A DNA stretch of 41,178 bases from a virus. The notes below the pieces were generated by a model. It did no database searches. It was not told the origin of the DNA and saw nothing but the letters and a program-made list of their open reading frames with translations. This document shows, one piece after another, positions 30,422 to 36,535 of this stretch (position 1 is its first letter; every line of letters begins with the position of its first letter). The stretch covers positions 1-41,178 of IMG/VR virus record IMGVR_UViG_3300027985_001328, one strand, 5' to 3'. A program made the translations under genes and the position numbers.

Positions 30422-31407
30422 CGCTGGATACCAGCAACTCTCGCGTCCAGTACCAGGGGAACGGAGTCACGGTTGAGTGGCCCGTCGACTTCAAGTTTTA
30501 CCTGTCCTCGGATCTCGTTGTGCTCGTCTCCGACGACGACGGGAGTAACGCGGAAACGCTGGTGGAATCGACCGACTACACCGTGACGGGGGGAAGCGGC
30601 AGCACCGGAAGCGTTACCTATCCAATTTCCGGGAGCCCGATGCCCGAGGGGCGCAGCATCACCATCTCGCGCAGCATCGCCATCACGCAGCCCACCGGCT
30701 TTGAAAACATGGACTTGATTGACCTCAGTTTGATCGAGCGCACCTTCGACCGCGGGCGCATGATCGACCAGCAGTTGCAGGAGCAGCTCGACCGCTGCGT
30801 CAAGGCCCCTGTGACGTCACCGGACGCCTTGACCTTCGAGGACATTGAAGGACAGGCCGCGGCTGCAGCCGCGAGCGCGAGCGCGGCGTCGACGAGCGCC
30901 GGGCAGGCCGGGACGGCGCGGGACGCGGCCGTCGTTGCGCAGGGCCTTGCCGAGGACGCCCAGGCGGCGGCAGAAGCGGCGGCCGCAAGCGTCCCGGCAG
31001 ACGCTCTTCGTCCGGGTGACATTGGCAGCATCGTGCAGGCCTACGATGCGGCCATAGTCAAGGCCGACGAGACAAAGGATTTCACCGCCGGGTACACCAT
31101 GACCCCTGTGCAACTCACCGACGCAGCGCCTCCGACCGGTCCCGGAAGCGCGGTCTTTACCGTGGCTCTGGGGCACTTTTTCTACTGGACCCTGGGCGCA
31201 GACAGGACGCTTCCCGCCGGTATCATCCCGAGCGGGAAGTGCGCTCCGGTCTGCATCCTCGTATCCGGTGAGCACGCTCTCGGCATCAGCGCCAGCGACT
31301 ACGACCTGGAAGGTGACGCCGACCCGGCCACGGGAACGCGGCGCTGCTGGGTCTGGCGCGACGGCGCGGAGACGAAGCCGCGCGTGAAGTTCAAGGCGAG
31401 GGCCTAG
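30418..31407 (+). CDS. Tail fibre protein with T7 gp17-type N-terminus
   Basis: A 329-residue protein. Residues 1-130 match the T7 tail fibre N-terminal attachment domain ('QGNGVTVEWPVDFKFYLSSD', 'ITISRSIAITQPTGFENMDL', 'FDRGRMIDQQLQEQLDRCVK'). An Ala-rich coiled-coil shaft follows (about 140-200), then a short beta C-terminal domain. The fibre is short; the receptor-binding part is probably in the next genes. ATGA overlap with the giant gene. Confidence 0.9.
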   Translation: MTLDTSNSRVQYQGNGVTVEWPVDFKFYLSSDLVVLVSDDDGSNAETLVESTDYTVTGGSGSTGSVTYPISGSPMPEGRSITISRSIAITQPTGFENMDLIDLSLIERTFDRGRMIDQQLQEQLDRCVKAPVTSPDALTFEDIEGQAAAAAASASAASTSAGQAGTARDAAVVAQGLAEDAQAAAEAAAASVPADALRPGDIGSIVQAYDAAIVKADETKDFTAGYTMTPVQLTDAAPPTGPGSAVFTVALGHFFYWTLGADRTLPAGIIPSGKCAPVCILVSGEHALGISASDYDLEGDADPATGTRRCWVWRDGAETKPRVKFKARA

Positions 31408-31409
31408 CC

Positions 31410-32873
31410 ATGAGTTACCCGGAGGCCGCGCTGTTCGAGTTCATGCGGGACGACCTGGCAGACGACGGCTTCTGGCTTTACCTGCTGGATTATTCCGTAG
31501 CACTCGATGCTGCCGCGACAACGCATCAGTACTTCACGCGCACCTATACGACATCGGCCACATGCAGCGGTCTCATCGTCTGCAAGCGCGGTAAGCTCGG
31601 TGCAGTCTCCCCGCTGCTGGGAAACAAGATTTATTTCAACGCGAGCGACCAGCTCGTGGCTTTCGGCTCCACAAGCACCGCCGTCTTCCGCGACCCCACG
31701 GCGCATTACATCATCTGCTGGGGGCCTTCCGGAGTGTGGGTCAACGGGGTGGAGGTGATTGCATCCCTCACCACAGCGGACCTCGCATCGGCTGCCATCG
31801 GCTATGATGGGACCAACTACTTCGATGGGGTCATCACCCGCATGGCCGTGTGCTCCGGAACGGACGAGGCTGCGAACTTCACAGGCATCAAGCGTGGCGT
31901 GACCTACGTCAAGGGATACTCCGTGCCATACGGGGCCGCTGGTTTCGATCTGCGATTTGCGAACAGCGGGTCGCTCGGCCTTGACTCATCCGGGAACGGG
32001 AACAACTTCACCCCGCAGGGTTCCCCGGTACAATCCATCGACACTCCGACAAACAACCACTGTACGCTCAATCCATATGACAAGAACGCGAGTCTCACCC
32101 TTACAAACGGAAATACGCGCACGAGCGGGGGAAACCAGTACACTGTCCGGGCTACTTTTGAAGCATTCGATGGACTGTACTTCGAGATGTCCGCCGAAGC
32201 AGTAAACTATTTGAATGCTGGTCTTGGAACCAAGTTAGCACCGCTTGCTGGAGCGCTAACTTCATCGGCATATTTCTACGGAGCATACTACCACTCAGAA
32301 AACAACTTGACTTACATTTGGAAGGCCGGATCGCTGCTGTTTCAGGTGTCAGGTACTGGATGGGGAACGGGTAATGTATGGCGTTTTGCCTACAAGAATG
32401 GAAACTTCTGGATCGGCAATGCATCTGGCTGGCTCAATTCATCCGGGGGCTTCACTGGCGACCCGGCCGCCGGAACAAACCCGACCATGACGGGCATACC
32501 GACCAGCGCATTGTTCCCCATTTTTAACAACCAGTCCGCCACGTTCCTGTTCAAGTCTGGCGCTACTGGATTCACCTATACTGTCCCAACAGGATTCCTT
32601 TCTCCGAGTGCCGTTAACCTCGTAGACGAAACCATCGATACAAGCGGGTCTTTCACCGGGAATGCGTCCACTGACGGTCCCTGCGTATTCACGAACGGAC
32701 CGCTCGACACGCTGACCATCAACGGAAACGCGGTGACGTGGGGCACTCATGCGATCAGGATCGCAGACGGGTTCAAGATCATCACCTCGTCCACGAGCTA
32801 CAACAGCACGGGGACGAACACATGGACCGGAACCACGGACGAACAGCCGTTCAAGTACGCCAACGCACAATAA
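31410..32873 (+). CDS. Receptor-binding/tail protein with lectin- and SPRY-like domains
   Basis: A 487-residue protein rich in Gly, Ser, Thr, Asn and aromatic residues. Residues about 90-190 look like a concanavalin A/LamG-type beta sandwich ('FDGVITRMAVCSGTDEAANF', 'FDLRFANSGSLGLDSSGNGN'). About 205-400 look like a SPRY-like domain preceded by 'PTNNHCTLNPYDKNASLTLT'. Such modules bind carbohydrates in phage tail tips. DNA at about 32150-32620 is less GC-rich than neighbours, fitting fast exchange of host-range genes. Starts 2 bases after the fibre gene. Confidence 0.75.
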   Translation: MSYPEAALFEFMRDDLADDGFWLYLLDYSVALDAAATTHQYFTRTYTTSATCSGLIVCKRGKLGAVSPLLGNKIYFNASDQLVAFGSTSTAVFRDPTAHYIICWGPSGVWVNGVEVIASLTTADLASAAIGYDGTNYFDGVITRMAVCSGTDEAANFTGIKRGVTYVKGYSVPYGAAGFDLRFANSGSLGLDSSGNGNNFTPQGSPVQSIDTPTNNHCTLNPYDKNASLTLTNGNTRTSGGNQYTVRATFEAFDGLYFEMSAEAVNYLNAGLGTKLAPLAGALTSSAYFYGAYYHSENNLTYIWKAGSLLFQVSGTGWGTGNVWRFAYKNGNFWIGNASGWLNSSGGFTGDPAAGTNPTMTGIPTSALFPIFNNQSATFLFKSGATGFTYTVPTGFLSPSAVNLVDETIDTSGSFTGNASTDGPCVFTNGPLDTLTINGNAVTWGTHAIRIADGFKIITSSTSYNSTGTNTWTGTTDEQPFKYANAQ

Positions 32874-32887
32874 AGGAGGCCACCACG

Positions 32888-33379
32888 ATGCGCCCGATGT
32901 TCAAACTCCCTAACGGGGATACGCTCAACAAGATGAAAGATTTCCAGATCAATGGCGTCACTTGGGGGTCGAACGTCCTTGTTCGCCCAGCGGAGGACCT
33001 CTTTGCGTCGTTCGGCATCCTGACCTACATCGACGACGACAATACCCCTGTGCCCGAAGGGAGCATCGCAACGGCCTGGGAATCTGAGCGCGTGGTCGAC
33101 GAGTGCTACGTGCAGCGCATCGCTACGGCGTGGGAAACCCAAACTCCATGCCCGCGCATGACCCTGACAGTCGCCGAGTTCATGCAGCGTTTCACGTCCA
33201 TCGAATTTCAATCCTACGCCCTTTCCACTGACCCTGAGATCGCCGTTCTTCGCGTCGAGGTCAGTACCTACACGGACATAGACCTGGACAGCCCGCGACT
33301 CTCGGACGGGCTCGACCTGCTTATCTCCAAGGGGATCATTGCCGCCGAGCGTAAGGTGGAACTGATGGCCCAGGAATAG
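32888..33379 (+). CDS. Unknown protein at the end of the late operon
   Basis: A 163-residue protein; ATG 32888 has a perfect AAAGGAGG site, preferred over the GTG frame opening at 32738 inside the previous gene. It begins MRPMFKLPNGDTLNKMKDFQ and ends with a helical region ('LSDGLDLLISKGIIAAERKV'). Last gene of the late block, next to the receptor-binding gene, so possibly a fibre assembly chaperone or a tail-tip component. Not recognised. Confidence 0.65.
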   Translation: MRPMFKLPNGDTLNKMKDFQINGVTWGSNVLVRPAEDLFASFGILTYIDDDNTPVPEGSIATAWESERVVDECYVQRIATAWETQTPCPRMTLTVAEFMQRFTSIEFQSYALSTDPEIAVLRVEVSTYTDIDLDSPRLSDGLDLLISKGIIAAERKVELMAQE

Positions 33380-33410
33380 ACGCCAGAGGCGCGCAACTAG
33401 GCAATGGCGG

Positions 33411-34595
33411 CTATAACTCACCTCTGAGCCCGTCGAGGTAGTCCGCCCAGGCCTGCATCATGTGGCGCCTCTCGGCCAAGTGTTCCGCGTAGTTGTAGGC
33501 AGCTTTCACCTTGTTGCCCTCGACGTGGGCGAGTTGCCTCTCGATTGCATCCGGGGTCCATCCGAGTTCGTGAAGTCGCGTCGAGGCCATGCTGCGGAAT
33601 CCGTGTCCTGTCATCTCGTCTTTGCTGTATCCCATGCGGCGAAGCGCCGCGGTCACGGTGTTCTCGCTCATGGGTCGCGTTGAGCTCCTCATGGAGGGGA
33701 AGACGTAACGTCCAGACCCGGTCAAGGGCTGCACTTCGCGCAGGATGGCCACGGCTTGCCTAGAAAGCGGGACGATGTGCGGTCGTTCGACCTTCATCTT
33801 CTCGGCCGGGATGCGCCATTCGGCCGCGTCAAAGTCGATTTCCGACCATTCTGCATGCCGAAGCTCGCCGGGCCGCGTGAACACAAGCGGGGCAAGACGG
33901 AGCGCGCACCTGACGACGAAAGTGCCCTTGTAGGAATGAAGGGAGCGGAGCAGGGGGCCGATGTCCTGCGGGTCGGTGACGCTCGCGTGGTGCGATTTCT
34001 TCGTGGGGGGAAGCGCTCCTCGGAGGTCGGCGGCCGGGTCGCGCATGGCCAGGCCACAAGCAATCGCATAGCGCATGACTTGGCCGATTACGCCGCGAAC
34101 GCGGTGGGCCGTCTCCAGCGCGCCACGCTCTTCTATCCTCCGGAGAAGGGCGAGGATAGCCGGGGCCTCGATGCTGGAAACCGGCGTCGATCCGATCCAG
34201 GGGAAGGCGTTTTTCTCAAGGCGGTCCAATACCGTATTGGCATGGCTGGCGGTCCATCCTGTACACTGTCGCTTGTGCCAGTCTTTGGCCACGGACTCGA
34301 AGGTGGCCGCGGCCTCTGTTGCAGATTTCTTGTCCGACTTGCGCGTATCGGCTGGATCTTCGCCAAGAGCAATCATCTTTCGTGCCGCGCTGCGCTTCTC
34401 GCGTGCATCGGCGAGGGATACCTCGGGAAAGACCCCGAGCGCCAGGCGCTTCTCTTTCCCTTGGTGGCGGTACTTGAGGCGCCAGTATTTCCCGCCAGCG
34501 GGGAAAATCTCCAGATACATACCCCCGCCGTCGTGCAGCCGATAGGTCTTTTCGCGGGGCTTCGCGTTCTTGATCTCGGTCACGGTAAGCGGCAT
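33411..34595 (-). CDS. int: P4-type tyrosine integrase (DUF4102 N-terminus)
   Basis: A 394-residue integrase: an N-terminal DUF4102 arm-binding domain ('MPLTVTEIKNAKPREKTYRL', 'LALGVFPEVSLADAREKR'), a core-binding domain (about 110-190) and the catalytic domain with Arg in 'FTRPGELRHAEW', HGFR (HxxR), His in 'QLAHVEG' and Tyr in 'AAYNYAEHL'. It recombines attP with a host tRNA-like attB. ATG 34595 has GGAGG; the open frame upstream to 35303 crosses the att region and is not coding. Convergent with the late operon, 31 bases away. Confidence 0.95.
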   Translation of the reverse strand: MPLTVTEIKNAKPREKTYRLHDGGGMYLEIFPAGGKYWRLKYRHQGKEKRLALGVFPEVSLADAREKRSAARKMIALGEDPADTRKSDKKSATEAAATFESVAKDWHKRQCTGWTASHANTVLDRLEKNAFPWIGSTPVSSIEAPAILALLRRIEERGALETAHRVRGVIGQVMRYAIACGLAMRDPAADLRGALPPTKKSHHASVTDPQDIGPLLRSLHSYKGTFVVRCALRLAPLVFTRPGELRHAEWSEIDFDAAEWRIPAEKMKVERPHIVPLSRQAVAILREVQPLTGSGRYVFPSMRSSTRPMSENTVTAALRRMGYSKDEMTGHGFRSMASTRLHELGWTPDAIERQLAHVEGNKVKAAYNYAEHLAERRHMMQAWADYLDGLRGEL

Positions 34596-34767
34596 GGTCT
34601 CTTGCCTCCGATCCCCCTTGGGGGCATATCCATGAACATCCCGGCCCGCCACCCTGGGGGCACATTTCGTCGAAGGAGGCCTCCCTGTGCCTCCATGCCC
34701 CCGCATGTGCCCCCAATTTTTTCGGCTGTCAATGGACAGTATCGGACAAACTAGACATGCAGAAACT

Positions 34768-34791
34768 GAAAAAGCCCCGATTTCCGGGGCT
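34768..34791 (-). terminator. Leftward intrinsic terminator upstream of the integrase
   Basis: On the minus strand, AGCCCCG pairs with CGGGGCT (34773-34791) around a 5-base loop and is followed by TTTTTC. It would stop leftward transcripts before the integrase gene. It may shield int from transcription in the phage, or act on a host tRNA/tmRNA transcript after integration. Confidence 0.8.
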
Positions 34792-34807
34792 CTTCTTCGA
34801 CCTATCT

Positions 34808-34822
34808 GACGTAAAAAACGTC
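34808..34822. repeat. Small hairpin next to the att core
   Basis: GACGT-AAAAA-ACGTC, a 5-bp stem between the terminator and the tRNA-like end. On the minus strand it lies shortly after the CCA end, where a tRNA-type terminator would be. It might be part of the identity block shared with the host attB. Confidence 0.4.
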
Positions 34823-34836
34823 TCTGGATTTTGAAA

Positions 34837-34856
34837 TGGTGGAGGCGGCGGGAACC
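34837..34856 (-). other. attP: attP core: 3' end of a tRNA or tmRNA gene
   Basis: On the minus strand: GGTTCCCGCCGCCTCCACCA. CGCCTCC fits the 3' strand of an acceptor stem, A the discriminator, CCA the encoded end, and CCCGC the 3' strand of a T-stem. Phages integrating into tRNA or ssrA genes carry exactly this to restore the gene after insertion. The A discriminator and CTCCACCA end suit tmRNA, but other tRNAs are possible. The rest of the gene is absent, so it is not a functional RNA gene here. Confidence 0.75.
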
Positions 34857-34869
34857 AAAAATATTGATT
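34857..34869 (-). promoter_or_regulatory. IHF-like site beside the att core
   Basis: The minus strand reads AATCAATATTTTT, matching the IHF consensus WATCAANNNNTTR except for the last base. It is in the AT-rich stretch 34855-34900 between core and right arm sites, where a DNA bend is needed to build an intasome. Confidence 0.5.
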
Positions 34870-34888
34870 AAAGCTATATTTTTAATAA

Positions 34889-35140
34889 TTAAATTGGTGG
34901 CAACATGGATTGTGTGCCCCCATTTGTGCCCCCATTCTGCGCTCGTAATGCATTCCGCCTCTCCAGGGCCTCTCGCGTGTAGGCGCATCGGCCGATGTCG
35001 CCGCTTGCCTTTCCGACGTGGCGGCAACTCAACGGGCAGATCGTGCGACAGAACACGGCGAGAACCTCCGTCTTGAGGGGGTAGGCTGGAGACTGCTCTT
35101 CCGAGCCCCAGGTGTCGATATCGGTGGCGTAGGTGGTCAT
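34889..35140 (-). CDS. Small Cys-containing protein overlapping the attP right arm
   Basis: 83 residues with 'VFCRTICPLSCRHVGKASGD' and then 'IGRCAYTREALERRNALRAQ', a plausible single zinc site. Its last codons (encoding GGTNGGTQ) are the two right-arm integrase repeats, so the C-terminal sequence is dictated by att function. The ribosome site is weak. It could be a small regulator of integration, such as a directionality factor, but no such motif is clear. Confidence 0.55.
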   Translation of the reverse strand: MTTYATDIDTWGSEEQSPAYPLKTEVLAVFCRTICPLSCRHVGKASGDIGRCAYTREALERRNALRAQNGGTNGGTQSMLPPI

Positions 35141-35196
35141 GCTGTGGTTTGCGCTTCCGCGCGGCTATGGTACTTGGCACGAAAAAGGAGGCTCCC

Positions 35197-35415
35197 ATGC
35201 CGTTCGAGATCAACCCCGAGTCCCTGAGCGACGAATCGCCCATGTTCATGTGCTGCGGTATGCCCTGCGTGGCAAAGACGTGGGTAATGGCAAACTCCAG
35301 CAAGACGCTTATGCATTACGACCTCCGATGCCCGAAGTGCGGGGCCACGCGGAACGTCACCGTCGAGCGTGAAGGCGGCAAGGGCGACTGGCAGATGCGG
35401 GACCGGACGGCGTAG
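35197..35415 (+). CDS. Small zinc-ribbon protein
   Basis: 72 residues from ATG 35197 with an ideal AAAGGAGG site. Cys pairs 'MCCGMPC' and 'LRCPKCGATRN' fit a zinc ribbon. It is on the plus strand amid minus-strand genes, followed at 12 bases by a small membrane protein in the same direction. Function unknown. Confidence 0.7.
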   Translation: MPFEINPESLSDESPMFMCCGMPCVAKTWVMANSSKTLMHYDLRCPKCGATRNVTVEREGGKGDWQMRDRTA

Positions 35416-35427
35416 AGGGGGCCAGCC

Positions 35428-35577
35428 ATGACGCCAGAACACGCCAACATCGTCAGCACAATCGCGGCAATGATAAGCGCCATCGCGGCGGCATTCAGCG
35501 CGTACTTCTCATGGAAGGCCTCGCGGCAAAAGCCGCTCAAGATGAGCACGCCCGGGCCGAACAGGAGGGGGATGTAG
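35428..35577 (+). CDS. Small single-pass membrane protein (strand uncertain)
   Basis: 49 residues from ATG 35428 with GAGGGGG: 'NIVSTIAAMISAIAAAFSAY' then 'FSWKASRQK', typical of tiny phage membrane proteins. A competing minus-strand frame (35316..35582, 88 residues, MIYIPLLFGPGVLILSG) has an excellent GGAGGTG site and two hydrophobic helices. However, its C-terminal third is antisense to the zinc-ribbon gene and reads like a shadow. I favour the plus strand slightly; both could be made. Confidence 0.5.
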   Translation: MTPEHANIVSTIAAMISAIAAAFSAYFSWKASRQKPLKMSTPGPNRRGM

Positions 35578-35578
35578 A

Positions 35579-35635
35579 TCATGCGCTCACCTCCAGCAGG
35601 TTGCCGCGCAGGATGGAGTTGACGGGGGCGCTCAT
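35579..35635 (-). CDS. Possible 18-residue peptide behind the radical SAM gene
   Basis: MSAPVNSILRGNLLEVSA, with ATGA overlap both to the radical SAM stop and to the start of the alternative 88-residue minus-strand frame. The double coupling is suggestive, but the length is marginal and the ribosome site poor. It may be only a reinitiation bridge. Confidence 0.3.
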   Translation of the reverse strand: MSAPVNSILRGNLLEVSA

Positions 35636-36534
35636 GCGGCCCATCCCTTGATCACGCGGTATTCTGTCCAAGTCAGGTTGTGGTAGAGGTGGCGATTGCA
35701 CCACCAGGAAAATTGCCTTTGTTCATCGGTTGGATGGGCCGCGTTCTCAAAATCCCGGTAAGGCTGCGCGAAGGCGTTCACGTTGATGGAACGCAGGAAC
35801 ATCACGCGCTGCAAGGCGTCCTCGATGTCCTGGACCAGCACGTAGCAGAAGAAGCGTGAGGGCTTCGCGCCGTGTTTTCGGAGCAGTTCAACCGCGCGCC
35901 GGACGTGCGGGATTTGTTCCGCTCTGTCGCAGGCAAGGCGAAGCGGCCTGTACCATTTCAGTCTGGCAAGAAGGCGGGCCACGCCCTCGTCGGCGGCGAT
36001 GATCCGCGCGTCAAGCCCCTGGTTGAAGTCCACGCGGTAGGGCATCTCGGCAAGTCGCTCTATCTCGCGCAATCCGTGCTCGTGGGCCAGGACGTTGTTG
36101 TCCATGAAAACGATGTTCCGTGTGTCATGGCGGGCGATCTCTTCGACCGTCGAGCAGGCGCGGATTGCCCCCTCCTTGCGAGGAACCACGCACCAGGGGC
36201 ACGCCCGGATGCAGCCGCGCGTGAGGAAGCCGACGGCGTAGTCGCAACCCGGATAGAGCGAGTAATCCGGCCGGATGCCCTCTATCTCGGTGGGGAGAGC
36301 GGATGAAACGTCATATCCCGTCCCGCCCATCACGGTCTGCGGCGGGAGGTAGGGGCTCTCTGGCGTGAAGGTGAATACCTTCGAGGAGTACACGACATCA
36401 TACAGCGCGGCATTCAGGGGGAGGAACGGCTCTACCCTGTCGCCCCTGGCCTTGTGCCACGCGGAGAGTTTCATCAACGCGAGGTTTGGGAACGCCGTGG
36501 CGTCCGAGTCGTGCAGGCCGATGTAAGCGCTCAT
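35632..36534 (-). CDS. Phage radical SAM protein
   Basis: A 300-residue protein with the radical SAM iron-sulfur motif C-x3-C-x2-C: Cys108, Cys112 and Cys115 in 'TRGCIRACPWCVVP'. The N-terminus ('FPNLALMKLSAWHKARGDRV') resembles the degenerate cobalamin-type domain seen before some radical SAM barrels. 'IVFMDNNVLA', 'VDFNQGLDAR' and 'YVLVQDIEDA' are likely barrel strands. I recognise the overall family from phages and prophages, but its substrate is unknown. It starts one base after the methyltransferase stop, with GGGAGG, so co-expression with a DNA methylase is built in. Oxygen-labile cofactor chemistry fits an anaerobic host. Confidence 0.88.
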   Translation of the reverse strand: MSAYIGLHDSDATAFPNLALMKLSAWHKARGDRVEPFLPLNAALYDVVYSSKVFTFTPESPYLPPQTVMGGTGYDVSSALPTEIEGIRPDYSLYPGCDYAVGFLTRGCIRACPWCVVPRKEGAIRACSTVEEIARHDTRNIVFMDNNVLAHEHGLREIERLAEMPYRVDFNQGLDARIIAADEGVARLLARLKWYRPLRLACDRAEQIPHVRRAVELLRKHGAKPSRFFCYVLVQDIEDALQRVMFLRSINVNAFAQPYRDFENAAHPTDEQRQFSWWCNRHLYHNLTWTEYRVIKGWAA

Positions 36535-36535
36535 C

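Larger units (their letters stand above)
34619..34936. repeat. Integrase arm-type repeats (TGTGCCCCCA)
   Basis: Copies on both sides of the att core. Left side: minus-strand ATATGCCCCCAA (34619-34630) and ATGTGCCCCCA (34655-34665), plus-strand ATGTGCCCCCAA (34705-34716), and a partial ATGCCCCCG near 34694. Right side: GTGTGCCCCCATT (34912-34924) and TTTGTGCCCCCATT (34923-34936), tandem with a 14-base step. Repeats flanking an integrase core on both sides are the normal P and P' arms of an uncut attP. Confidence 0.75.

Noticed and set aside
31410-33379. Diversity-generating retroelement, as in BPP-1
   Set aside because: The capsid/cement relationship invites the idea, but there is no reverse transcriptase gene and no template/variable repeat pair near the tail genes.
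34596-35303. N-terminal extension of the integrase frame to 630 residues
   Set aside because: It crosses the terminator, the att core and the arm repeats. The internal ATG at 34595 has a good ribosome site and starts the conserved DUF4102 domain.
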